A stretch of DNA of 45,154 nt from Bordetella parapertussis (GTDB lineage Bacteria > Pseudomonadota > Gammaproteobacteria > Burkholderiales > Burkholderiaceae_C), in assembly GCA_945900685.1 (NCBI GenBank), contig CAMDJS010000003.1, positions 1 through 45,154 of the forward strand. Reading direction: 5' to 3'. Position 1 is the first letter of the stretch, and the number at the start of each line of letters is the position of its first letter. A program made the position numbers and the translations under genes. Under the pieces are notes generated by a model that saw only the letters and a program-made list of their open reading frames with translations, was not told the DNA's origin and searched no databases. This document shows positions 8,928-16,528 of this stretch, in pieces.

Positions 8928-9060
8928 CTTGTCATCTGGATGGTGAACTTCATACAAGTCCAGTGATTACTGACACCAGTCTGAATTCGTTCGATTTTTT
9001 TCACTGGAATCGTGAAAACTATGCAAGGGTTTTGTTCGTTCAAAATCTAAAATAGCGCCC

Positions 9061-9657
9061 ATGTACTTTGACAACACCACACCACAGCCCCCTGCTCGCG
9101 CCTATGGATGGACAGCCATCCTGCTGCACTGGCTGCTTGGTTTGGCGTTGTTGGGCTTGTTCGGCATGGGTTTATTCATGGCTGAACTGCCTGTTTCGCC
9201 GCTGCGCCTCAAGCTTTACAACTGGCACAAATGGGCAGGCATTTGCGTGCTGGCTTTGTCATTGCTGCGCTTGGTATGGCGATTGACGCACCAGCCGCCC
9301 GCCTTGCCTGAGGACATTCAAAAACACATGCCCGCCTGGCAGCATGTGGCTCACCATGGCGTGCAATACCTGATGTATGCCTTGTTTTTTACCGTGCCCT
9401 TGGTCGGCTGGGCTTACAGCTCAGCCGCAGGTTTTCCCGTGGTGGTGTTTGGTGTCTTTCCCCTGCCTGATTTTGTGATGCCGGACAAAGCGCTTGCCGA
9501 GTTGATCAAACCTTGGCATGAAATCAGCGCAATTACACTGGTCGTATTGATCATGGTTCACGTGGCCGCTGCTATCAAACACCAATGGATAGACAAGCAC
9601 GCTTTGCTGCAACGCATGTGGCCCTCGCGCCGCGCATCTACTGAAAGTCATTCATGA
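9061..9657 (+). CDS. Cytochrome b561 family membrane protein
   Basis: A 198-residue di-haem cytochrome b of the bacterial b561 (CybB-like) family, predicted to move electrons across or along the inner membrane, often from the quinone pool. Four membrane spans are visible, at about residues 17-40, 55-76, 104-124 and 155-173. Candidate haem ligands are the histidines in LLHWLLG, NWHKWAG, AHHGVQYLM and MVHVAAAIKH. The stop overlaps the start of the YceI gene by four bases (ATGA), so translation is coupled. The b561-YceI pairing recurs in proteobacteria. The electron donor and acceptor are unknown here. Confidence 0.9.
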   Translation: MYFDNTTPQPPARAYGWTAILLHWLLGLALLGLFGMGLFMAELPVSPLRLKLYNWHKWAGICVLALSLLRLVWRLTHQPPALPEDIQKHMPAWQHVAHHGVQYLMYALFFTVPLVGWAYSSAAGFPVVVFGVFPLPDFVMPDKALAELIKPWHEISAITLVVLIMVHVAAAIKHQWIDKHALLQRMWPSRRASTESHS

Positions 9658-10226
9658 ATTCACAATCAAAGTTAGGGGCTGGCCTTGTCGCCTTGCTCAG
9701 CCTGTGCCTACCTCAAGCACACGCGGATCAGAAACTGCAAGCTGCACAAAGCGAGATTGTGTTTGTCAGCAAACAAATGGGCGTTCCTGTGGAAGGTCGC
9801 TTCAAAGCATTTGATTCGCAAATCAGTTTTGACCCTGCCAAACCGGCAACAGCCAAAATCAGTTTCAGCGTTGACATGACCAGTGCCACGCTGGGCTCTA
9901 AAGAAACAGACGCTGAATTGGTCAAACCCGACTGGTTCAACACCGCCAAATTTGCCAAAGCCAGTTTCCAATCCACTGCGGTGAAAAGCACGGGCGCTGG
10001 CAAATACGAAGTCAGCGGCAAACTCAACATCAAAGGCTTGAGCCAGGACATCGTTGTTCCGCTCAGCCTGAGCCAAACCGGCGGGCTCACCACCGCCGTG
10101 GGTGCATTCGCTCTCAAGCGACTGCCCTTCAAGATCGGTGACAACGAATGGTCAGACACCTCCATGGTGGCTGACGATGTACAAGTGAAATTCAAATTTG
10201 TACTGACAGGCGTTGCCAAACTTTAA
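9654..10226 (+). CDS. YceI-family periplasmic protein (first copy)
   Basis: A 190-residue YceI-like lipocalin-fold protein with a signal peptide ending around residue 24 (PQAHA). Family members form a beta-barrel that binds a long isoprenoid or amphiphile in the periplasm. Typical YceI features are the MTSATLGSKETDAELVKPDW segment, here with the family W-F-N-T pattern after it, and LNIKGLSQDIVVP. It begins inside the stop of the cytochrome b561 gene and is followed 25 bases later by a second YceI gene. The b561-YceI-YceI order suggests a shared role in quinone-linked or lipid-related electron transfer, which is inference. Confidence 0.88.
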   Translation: MNSQSKLGAGLVALLSLCLPQAHADQKLQAAQSEIVFVSKQMGVPVEGRFKAFDSQISFDPAKPATAKISFSVDMTSATLGSKETDAELVKPDWFNTAKFAKASFQSTAVKSTGAGKYEVSGKLNIKGLSQDIVVPLSLSQTGGLTTAVGAFALKRLPFKIGDNEWSDTSMVADDVQVKFKFVLTGVAKL

Positions 10227-10251
10227 TTTCAATCTTTAATCAGGAGTATTC

Positions 10252-10827
10252 ATGCGTCAATTTTTCATTGCATCCGCTTTGACCGCCACGGCCTTGGCCA
10301 GCACAGTTTCAGCACAAGCCGCCACCTACAACATCGATCCCACCCACACCTTTGTGACTTTTGAAGTCACACACTTTGGCACATCCACCAACCGCGGCCG
10401 TTTTGACAAAAAAGAAGGCTCGGTGCAATTTGACCGCGCTGGCAAAACCGGCAAAGTGGACTTGACCATCCAAGCCGACTCGATCAACACCGGTACTGAT
10501 GCTTTCAACGCGCATTTGAAAAAACCTGATTTTTTCGACGCAGCCAAGCACCCCACCATGAAGTTCACGGCTGACAAATTCAGCTTCAACGCAGACAAAG
10601 TGTCTGAAGTTGCAGGCAGTTTGACCATGCTGGGTAAAACCTTGCCTGTGGTGTTGAAAGCCACCAACTTCAACTGTTATGACCACCCCATGCTCAAGCG
10701 TGAAGTCTGCGGCGGCGACTTTGAAACCACTATTTTGCGCAGCCAGTGGGGCATGAACTGGGGCATCGATTTCGGCATCCCTGACAAAGTCAAATTGTTG
10801 ATTCAGGTCGAAGCTGTCAAGCAGTAA
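10252..10827 (+). CDS. YceI-family periplasmic protein (second copy)
   Basis: A 191-residue YceI protein with a signal peptide (about residues 1-23, ending VSAQA). It follows the usual family pattern: YNIDPTHTFVTFEVTHFG at the start of the barrel, a segment around FNAHLKKPDFFDAAKHP, and SQWGMNWGIDFGIPDKV near the end. It has a good ribosome site (AGGAG) seven bases before the ATG, unlike the first copy, so it may be translated at a higher level. The two copies are clearly diverged, so this is not a recent duplication. The ligand is unknown. A hairpin at 10842-10873 may end the transcript. Confidence 0.9.
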   Translation: MRQFFIASALTATALASTVSAQAATYNIDPTHTFVTFEVTHFGTSTNRGRFDKKEGSVQFDRAGKTGKVDLTIQADSINTGTDAFNAHLKKPDFFDAAKHPTMKFTADKFSFNADKVSEVAGSLTMLGKTLPVVLKATNFNCYDHPMLKREVCGGDFETTILRSQWGMNWGIDFGIPDKVKLLIQVEAVKQ

Positions 10828-10841
10828 TCAGCTGCAAGTAT

Positions 10842-10873
10842 GCAACCCGTTCGAAATTAATTCGACGGGTTGC
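10842..10873 (+). terminator. Hairpin after the b561-YceI operon
   Basis: GCAACCCG at 10842-10849 pairs perfectly with CGGGTTGC at 10866-10873, and an inner TCGAA/TTCGA stem extends it past one bulged T. The downstream bases are only moderately T-rich, so termination strength is uncertain. Confidence 0.6.
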
Positions 10874-11015
10874 AATCCGTTATTTCCACTAGGAACCATT
10901 CCCTATATAAACCCTTAATAAAATTATGGGTTTATGCGTATTTCATTCTTAGGTTTTAAATTGAAGATGGACTTGCTTACAAGTATTTGCAAGCTCAACC
11001 ATCTAAGGAGAACGA

Positions 11016-12143
11016 ATGAAATCCATCGCAGACAAGACCACAAATGCTGTCGCTGAAACCTTAAAAGCCAAGCCACAGTCTCTCGCTCGCCGTGGCTTTT
11101 TGGCAAGTGCAGCAGCCGGTGTGGCCGCAGCCACAGCCACCGCAGCTGGTGCCAATGACAAATTCCAACAAGGACGTGACTGGACGGGAAATCATCCCGT
11201 GACTTACCCTGAGCCTGCATTCGAAGTGCTGGATAAACGTTTTTCAGGCCGCCAAGGCAACGCCACATTGCAACGCATTTGGCACGGTCAAGGTCATGAC
11301 GCCGCTTTGTGGTGTGAAGGCCCAGTTTGGATGGGTGACTGGGGCAATTTGCTGTGGAGTGATATTCCGAACAACCGCGTGTTGCGTTGGAACGAAGAGA
11401 ACGGTGCTGTCAGCACATTCCAAACCGACTCAGGCTACTCCAACGGCCACAGCCGTGACATCCAAGGCCGCTTGATCGCCATGGAACACGACACACGCCG
11501 CGTGCGTCGTCGCAACTACGACGGCACATGGACCACTTTGTGTGACAGCTTTGGCGGCAAAAGACTCAATGCGCCTAACGATGCAGCCACCACGCCTGAC
11601 GGTTCCATCTATTTCACTGACCCTGGCTACGGCATCATGGGTCCTTACGAAGGCCACAAGGCTGAGTTCGAACTGCCCACACGCGTCTACCGCATTGCGC
11701 CGGATGGCAAGGTCACCGTGGCTGCTGAAGGCCCCATGCGTCGTCCCAACGGCCTTTGCTTCTCACCTGACTTCAAGAAGTGCTATGTGGTTGACACCGG
11801 CGCGACTGACGGCCCTGGCAACCCAGCCAACATCATCGTGTTTGATGTGAAAGACCAAAAGTTCAGCAACCCCAAAATCTTCGCCGACTTTGCACCTGGT
11901 TTCACCGACGGTGTACGTTGCGATACCGACGGCAACGTGTGGTGCGGTTGGGGCTGGGGCGGCATGGAAACCAATGGCGTGCGTGTCCATCACCCTGATG
12001 GCACCTTGCTGGCTTTCCTGCACACCCCAGAGGTGATTGCCAACCTGTGCTTCGGCGGCACCAAGCGCAACCGTTTGTTCATGACTGGCTCTACCTCCAT
12101 TTACGCTTTGTACGTGAATGCACAAGGTCACGCACTCAGCTGA
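11016..12143 (+). CDS. Tat-exported SMP-30/gluconolactonase-like protein
   Basis: A 375-residue six-bladed beta-propeller of the SMP-30/gluconolactonase/LRE-like family, which hydrolyses sugar lactones using a divalent metal. The N-terminus carries a twin-arginine signal (LARRGFLASAAAG, arginines at 25-26) and an Ala-rich hydrophobic stretch, so it should be exported folded. Candidate metal ligands are Glu in WCEGPVW, Asn in LNAPNDA, Asn in RRPNGLCF and Asp in FTDGVRCD. The ATG has a strong ribosome site (AAGGAG) eight bases upstream, and a textbook terminator follows, so this looks like a well-expressed single-gene unit. Lactonase activity is from family knowledge. The natural substrate is unknown. 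Confidence 0.88.
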   Translation: MKSIADKTTNAVAETLKAKPQSLARRGFLASAAAGVAAATATAAGANDKFQQGRDWTGNHPVTYPEPAFEVLDKRFSGRQGNATLQRIWHGQGHDAALWCEGPVWMGDWGNLLWSDIPNNRVLRWNEENGAVSTFQTDSGYSNGHSRDIQGRLIAMEHDTRRVRRRNYDGTWTTLCDSFGGKRLNAPNDAATTPDGSIYFTDPGYGIMGPYEGHKAEFELPTRVYRIAPDGKVTVAAEGPMRRPNGLCFSPDFKKCYVVDTGATDGPGNPANIIVFDVKDQKFSNPKIFADFAPGFTDGVRCDTDGNVWCGWGWGGMETNGVRVHHPDGTLLAFLHTPEVIANLCFGGTKRNRLFMTGSTSIYALYVNAQGHALS

Positions 12144-12164
12144 CCTTCAGTCTGACTGACAATG

Positions 12165-12201
12165 AACCCCGCTGTGCGTAATGCATGGCGGGGTTTTTTT
12201 T
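12165..12201 (+). terminator. Intrinsic terminator
   Basis: A perfect 8-base GC-rich stem (AACCCCGC at 12165-12172 with GCGGGGTT at 12188-12195) leads directly into a run of eight T. It ends the SMP-30-like gene. Confidence 0.9.
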
Positions 12202-12251
12202 AGTGCACAGTCATCACGTTAAAGTGTTTCAATTTCATTGATTCAAAAACC

Positions 12252-13073
12252 ATGCAAGACACCATCCTGCGGCCTGACGAAGTCGCCCATTACCACCGCA
12301 ACGGCTATGTCATACCGTCGTTTCGCTTGCCTGCAGCCATGGTCGAAAAACTGCAATCCACCCTGCAAGAATTGATTGACGCCAACCCGGGTGTGCGCCC
12401 CGAGAAACTTGTCAGCGCGCATATCGCCGGTAAAAATGATGACGGCGTGGTTGGCAAACGTGATTTTTTGGAACTGGCCATGTACCCGCCCTTGGTTGAC
12501 ATGGTGTCTCAAGTCATAGGCAACGATGTGGCCTTGTGGGGCTGCCAAGTGTTTTGCAAACCGCCCGAAGAAGGCTATGAAACACCATGGCACCAAGACG
12601 GTCAGTATTGGCCGATAAGACCACTGGCAACTTGCACGGTATGGGTCGCCCTGGAGCCTAGCTTGGTCAGCAATGGTTGCTTGCGTGTTATTCCGGGTTC
12701 TCACACCAACAAAATTTTGTATCCTCATTTGCATGAAGACAGAGCTGAACTGGTACTTAACCAAGCGGTAGACACAGACTGCTTTGACCCAAATGACTCT
12801 GTGGACTTGGAATTGCAACCCGGACAAATGTCCATGCACGATGTGTTCATGATTCATGGCGCCAAGGCCAACACCTCAACTATTCGGCGTACGGGTGTAG
12901 CCATCAGGTACATGCCAACCAAGTCGCACTTTGACCGCGAGCTGCACCCTGCCAAGGGCACCAGCGGATTGAATTTGAACTTCGCTACCCGCCCCTTGTG
13001 GCTACTCAAAGGCCGGGATGTCTGCGGGCTGAATGATTTTCAAATCGGGCACCGCACTGACTCACGCTCGTAG
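12252..13073 (+). CDS. Phytanoyl-CoA dioxygenase (PhyH) family protein, first
   Basis: A 273-residue Fe(II)/2-oxoglutarate-dependent dioxygenase of the PhyH family. The iron triad is visible: His114 and Asp116 in PWHQDGQYW, and His202 in MIHGAK. The 2-oxoglutarate carboxylate is probably held by an arginine at 212-213 (IRRTG). The central NGCLRVIPGSH segment is typical of the family. The gene has no clear strong ribosome site and faces a second PhyH gene on the other strand, with only 28 bases between stops. Substrates of bacterial members range from fatty acyl groups to amino acids and phosphonates, so I give no specific reaction. Confidence 0.87.
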   Translation: MQDTILRPDEVAHYHRNGYVIPSFRLPAAMVEKLQSTLQELIDANPGVRPEKLVSAHIAGKNDDGVVGKRDFLELAMYPPLVDMVSQVIGNDVALWGCQVFCKPPEEGYETPWHQDGQYWPIRPLATCTVWVALEPSLVSNGCLRVIPGSHTNKILYPHLHEDRAELVLNQAVDTDCFDPNDSVDLELQPGQMSMHDVFMIHGAKANTSTIRRTGVAIRYMPTKSHFDRELHPAKGTSGLNLNFATRPLWLLKGRDVCGLNDFQIGHRTDSRS

Positions 13074-13092
13074 GGGAGCGTCATTGCTTTTT
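13064..13092 (+). terminator. Possible terminator between convergent PhyH genes
   Basis: ACGCTC at 13064-13069 pairs with GAGCGT at 13076-13081 across a 6-base loop, and five T follow at 13088-13092. The stem overlaps the stop codon of the plus-strand gene. The short stem and the gap before the T-run make it weak. Confidence 0.4.
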
Positions 13093-13101
13093 CAGCGAGC
13101 C

Positions 13102-13938
13102 CTAGCCCAGACGTTTTTTCAACTCGGGCGGATTAGAAAATGTTTTGCGAAAGTGGTTGTCGTCCGCCTGCGCATGCCTGACCCCGGCTTGTTTCACAGC
13201 CGCATCATCGACTTTGATCAAGGGTGTGTATTGCGGGTGGTGATGCTCTAAGTACGGGTTATTGCGCGCTGCGTTGTAGCAAAACAAAACCGTCCACCGT
13301 CGGTGTTCGGATCGGTTTTCGTCCGAGCGGTGCATCAAGTTTGAATGGAAAAACAAACCATCGCCGGGTTCGAGTTCGGCATAGACCAGTTCCAATGATT
13401 TGAGCATTTCCTCGACACGACGAGGGTCGGCCCCGACTTGCTCACCCTGCAAAATACCATGCTCGACCCGACCGGCCCAATGGGAACCTTTGATGACTTG
13501 CAAGCAACCGTTTTCCCGGTTGCTGCGATCAAGCGCCACCATCACGCTGGCCATGTAGGGAAACACGCAACCGTTGTGGTACCAGTAACCATAGTCTTGG
13601 TGCCATTCCCAGGCGCCGCCGACGCGAAGCTCTTTGGCGGTCAATTTGGAGTGGTAGTGGTACACCTCGCCGCCGAGCATGTCCTCCATGGTGTCAACCA
13701 CACGGTGGCTGCGGGCTGCCAAACCGTACACGCTGTCTCCCGGGTGGTTCCATGTCGCCATGCGTGTGGACTTGCCACTGGCATCCTGGCGGTCGTACAG
13801 GCTTTCGCGCAATTGAGGATCAGTTTCAATCGCGTCTCGCAATAAACCGATTTCCACCTGGTCAAACAACGCGCGGATGATGACAAAGCCGTCACGTTCA
13901 TAAGCAGAGCGCTGTAGGTCTGTGAACAAGCTGGGCAT
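13102..13938 (-). CDS. Phytanoyl-CoA dioxygenase (PhyH) family protein, second
   Basis: A 278-residue PhyH-type Fe(II)/2-oxoglutarate dioxygenase. Iron ligands are His113 and Asp115 in EWHQDYGYW and His203 in NLMHRSDEN, with arginines at 213-214 as likely 2-oxoglutarate binders. NGCLQVIKGSHWAGRVEHG is the family core strand region. A GAGTTCG-type ribosome signal lies just before the ATG (AGGAGTTCGTC on the minus strand). It shares little with the convergent PhyH protein outside the active-site blocks, so the two are not recent duplicates. The substrate is unknown. The Trp/Tyr-rich loop after HQD hints at a small polar or aromatic-capped substrate, but that is speculation. Confidence 0.87.
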   Translation of the reverse strand: MPSLFTDLQRSAYERDGFVIIRALFDQVEIGLLRDAIETDPQLRESLYDRQDASGKSTRMATWNHPGDSVYGLAARSHRVVDTMEDMLGGEVYHYHSKLTAKELRVGGAWEWHQDYGYWYHNGCVFPYMASVMVALDRSNRENGCLQVIKGSHWAGRVEHGILQGEQVGADPRRVEEMLKSLELVYAELEPGDGLFFHSNLMHRSDENRSEHRRWTVLFCYNAARNNPYLEHHHPQYTPLIKVDDAAVKQAGVRHAQADDNHFRKTFSNPPELKKRLG

Positions 13939-14109
13939 GACGAACTCCTGTGATTCTTGTAATGTCTGACGTACGCATCAGCGCTTGGAAACGCCACTTG
14001 GAATGTATAGCTTTTAGCAGTGTATGCATATGGCTGCAAATACTGACCGCGTGAAAGATCTCTGATAAATGAGCCAGCTTTGTAATTGCCCCGTGTGTCA
14101 TGCCTGACA

Positions 14110-14733
14110 ATGGCGGATATGCACGCTCACCACCCCACGCCAGACAAAGACGCCATCGCTTTGATGCCAGCGTTTGAGCGCTTAAACCTTGACCGCATCC
14201 ATCTGGTGAGCAATGAAAAACAAGCTTTGCATGCACGGGAACAATTGCTTCAACACCCGGCCTGGGGCTTTGACACCGAGTCCAAACCTACGTTCAAGGT
14301 CGGCGAGGTATCCGACGGTCCCCATGTCTTGCAATTGGCCACAGCAGATGCGGGTTGGGTGATTCAATTGCATGACCCTGCGTGCAGAAAGATTGCCGCT
14401 GAATTGCTGGCCATGCCGGGCATCGTCAAAGCTGGCTTCGGGTTGGGCGATGACCGCAAACGCATCATGCACAAACTGGGCGTTGACATCGTGGATATGC
14501 TGGAACTCAACACGGTGTTTCGCGAGCGCGGTTACCGCAAAGACATGGGTGTGAAAGGCGCGGTGGCTGTGCTGTTCGAAAAACGTTTCATCAAATCTAA
14601 AAAAGCCGCGACCAGCAATTGGGCTAATGCAGTTTTGTCAGAGGCTCAATTGATATATGCCGCTAACGATGCGTATGCGGCTTTCAGAGTCTGGCAAGCG
14701 CTGAACGCCACTGAGTTGACAAAGAAAAGCTGA
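14110..14733 (+). CDS. RNase D-like 3'-5' exonuclease domain protein
   Basis: A 207-residue stand-alone DEDD-type 3'-5' exonuclease. The acidic residues are visible in WGFDTESKP (Exo I), GFGLGDDRK (Exo II) and YAANDAYAAF (Exo III, with Tyr and Asp giving the DEDDy pattern). It lacks the HRDC domains of full RNase D, so it resembles short WRN-exo-like or RNase D-like proteins. The frame is open to a TTG at 14086. I prefer the ATG at 14110, though another ATG at 14119 is possible and no ribosome site settles it. It is convergent with the AEC transporter, 19 bases apart. Nucleic-acid substrate (RNA or DNA) is not determined. Confidence 0.85.
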   Translation: MADMHAHHPTPDKDAIALMPAFERLNLDRIHLVSNEKQALHAREQLLQHPAWGFDTESKPTFKVGEVSDGPHVLQLATADAGWVIQLHDPACRKIAAELLAMPGIVKAGFGLGDDRKRIMHKLGVDIVDMLELNTVFRERGYRKDMGVKGAVAVLFEKRFIKSKKAATSNWANAVLSEAQLIYAANDAYAAFRVWQALNATELTKKS

Positions 14734-14752
14734 GCTGGTTTTTGGATGGTCA

Positions 14753-15751
14753 TTACCCGTGCATGAGTATTTTTTGCAATGCCAGCATCAACGGCACAGA
14801 CACCACCGCACACATCACTGACAAAGACAAACTCAGCGACACCTCGGCTTCCATTACCTTGTAACGCGTGGCAAACAAATACGAATTGATGCCAACGGGC
14901 ATGCAAGCGGTGACCATCATCACGGTCATGGGCAACAAGGGCAAACCCAGCCACCAGCCACCCGCCAATATCAGCAAAGGATGAAGCAGGTTTTTCAGCG
15001 CCACAACCTGCAACACCTCGTGCCAGCGGATGGATGAACCCAAGGTGTTGGAAGACGAACGCCAAGGCAAGCCTTTGCCCAACACTTGAAACAACTGTAT
15101 GCCCACCAACAGCAAGGCCAAGGGCGAATAAGCCTGGCCCATCCACCCCATGGGTTTGTCGATGGCTTCAGGCAGCACCCAACCGGTTTGGGCAAACATC
15201 AAACCCGCGAATGCAGGCAGCGACACAGGGTGCAGCACAGCGCCTTTGATCGTCTTCCACAAGGTAACCAGCAGTGACTGCGGCGCAGCGGTCTGCCCGG
15301 CTTGGTTGTTCGCTCGCGCACCAGCAAGTTCAAACAACAAGGTGGCATAGGTCAAGATGATGAGTGCATGCACCGACACCAAGGTCATGATGTAGACCTG
15401 CCCCTCGGGTCCATAAGCCAAGCTAATGAGAGGAATGCCGATCATCACGGCGTTGCTATAGGTGCCCGCCAATGCCCGCATGCAACCGCGTTGCGTCAAG
15501 CCGTACACCGCTACCCACAGTGTGAGCCAGACCAATGTCAGCGTTTGATACATCATCACCGGCTGCAAATCTAGTTGCTCTAAATGCACCCCAGACAAGG
15601 TGTGAAACAACAACGCAGGACCCAGCACATTGAACAAGAGCTTGTTCAAATCTTGCAAGCCTTGGGCCGACACCCAGCCCAGGCGACCGGTGAAATAGCC
15701 GCAAGCGATCAACACAATCACCGGAAGCAGGGCTTGAAAGATGGCGGGCAT
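14753..15751 (-). CDS. AEC-family transporter
   Basis: A 332-residue membrane protein of the auxin efflux carrier (AEC) family, with about ten membrane spans in two five-span halves. Known bacterial members move small carboxylates such as malate or malonate across the inner membrane. Family signs are the N-terminal LLPVIVLIACGYFTGRLGW, the NAVMIGIPLISLAYG segment (about 115-129) with the broken-helix pattern, and the C-terminal ACMPVGINSYLFATRY. The gene is monocistronic by layout: the RNase D-like gene faces it and the toxin gene ends 110 bases upstream. The transported substrate cannot be told from sequence. Confidence 0.85.
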   Translation of the reverse strand: MPAIFQALLPVIVLIACGYFTGRLGWVSAQGLQDLNKLLFNVLGPALLFHTLSGVHLEQLDLQPVMMYQTLTLVWLTLWVAVYGLTQRGCMRALAGTYSNAVMIGIPLISLAYGPEGQVYIMTLVSVHALIILTYATLLFELAGARANNQAGQTAAPQSLLVTLWKTIKGAVLHPVSLPAFAGLMFAQTGWVLPEAIDKPMGWMGQAYSPLALLLVGIQLFQVLGKGLPWRSSSNTLGSSIRWHEVLQVVALKNLLHPLLILAGGWWLGLPLLPMTVMMVTACMPVGINSYLFATRYKVMEAEVSLSLSLSVMCAVVSVPLMLALQKILMHG

Positions 15752-15861
15752 GTCAGTAAGCGTAGTTTTTATAGCGGATTGAATATGGCGAAATATTTAT
15801 TTTTCAGCGCCATTGTGCCTAAAAGCTTTTGGAGAATTTTTTACACGCATGCGCCATACAT

Positions 15862-16182
15862 TCAGTGGTAGTCACTTACACGCTGATGGCGCGCAGCAGC
15901 GATGGTCACTGTTTGTGAATCAGTGATTTCGAACAAAGCCACGTAGCCGGTTGCACCAAAAGGCACGATGAGTTCGCGCAGCAGTGGGTTGTTGGACGCT
16001 TTACGGCAGGTAAAGGGTGAGCTTTGTAAAGTGGCAAAACCGTTTTCCAACGCAGAAATCGCTTTGTCTGCTAGACCTAAGTCACCCTCGCTTGGGCGGG
16101 TCAGTTCTCTGTGCAGCAAAAAATCAAACAGCTCCCGCACATCCTCTTGTGCGTCTCGTGTCAGCCGGACTTTGTAGGTCAT
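15862..16182 (-). CDS. ParE/RelE-family toxin
   Basis: A 106-residue toxin of the RelE/ParE superfamily. The N-terminal YKVRLTRDAQEDVRELFDFL helix region, the central RELIVPFGATGYVALFEI strands and the C-terminal AARHQRVSDYH are typical. ParE members act on DNA gyrase and RelE members cut ribosomal mRNA, and short ParE-like proteins cannot be assigned with confidence. The start overlaps the stop of the antitoxin gene by four bases, the classic order of antitoxin first. Fairly compact, with no sign of truncation. Confidence 0.85.
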   Translation of the reverse strand: MTYKVRLTRDAQEDVRELFDFLLHRELTRPSEGDLGLADKAISALENGFATLQSSPFTCRKASNNPLLRELIVPFGATGYVALFEITDSQTVTIAAARHQRVSDYH

Positions 16183-16460
16183 GGACGCGGCTGTTTGACT
16201 TTCGCACGCGCCTTGGTCAACCGGGTGCGTAAATCCGACAACACATGGTCAGCGCTGACATAGTCTTGGCTTTGCTCAGCAGCCGCCAGCGAAGCGAGGC
16301 CACGTTCAATGAATGTATGTTGCTGTTGCCTTTGTTGCACTGAATGACGTATCGCAGTTTCTACAAACTGGGACAAGGACTCTCCTTCAGCCAGCAAGGA
16401 CTCCACTGTGGAACGCAAAGCAGGTTCCACGCGTATGGAAGGTAAGGTGGATGTTTTCAT
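16179..16460 (-). CDS. Ribbon-helix-helix antitoxin of the ParE-like toxin
   Basis: A 93-residue protein with an N-terminal segment resembling a ribbon-helix-helix DNA-binding domain (LPSIRVEPALRSTVESLL, then LSQFVETAIRHSV), followed by a helical, basic C-terminus that would wrap the toxin. This is the YlcI/YnfO or ParD-like antitoxin design. I chose the ATG at 16460, since an upstream TTG at 16478 is weaker. It precedes the toxin and overlaps it by ATGA, so the pair should be one autoregulated operon. Autoregulation is expected for the family but no operator is evident to me. Confidence 0.8.
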   Translation of the reverse strand: MKTSTLPSIRVEPALRSTVESLLAEGESLSQFVETAIRHSVQQRQQQHTFIERGLASLAAAEQSQDYVSADHVLSDLRTRLTKARAKVKQPRP

Positions 16461-16487
16461 GAATAAAGTGTAGCGCAATTGCGATGC

Positions 16488-16528
16488 AAATAAATGACGC
16501 AGCTTATGTGTGGCTTGTCATCTATTTA
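16488..16528 (-). terminator. Possible hairpin at the end of the PDH operon
   Basis: AAATAAATGAC at 16488-16498 can pair imperfectly with GTCATCTATTTA at 16517-16528. It overlaps the lpdA stop codon. The stem is AT-rich and there is no T-run beyond TTTATTT, so it is only a tentative terminator. Confidence 0.3.

Noticed and set aside
15785..15813. Terminator for the toxin gene from ATGGCG/CGCCAT
   Set aside because: The stem is only 6 bases with a 17-base loop, and no T-run follows on the minus strand.
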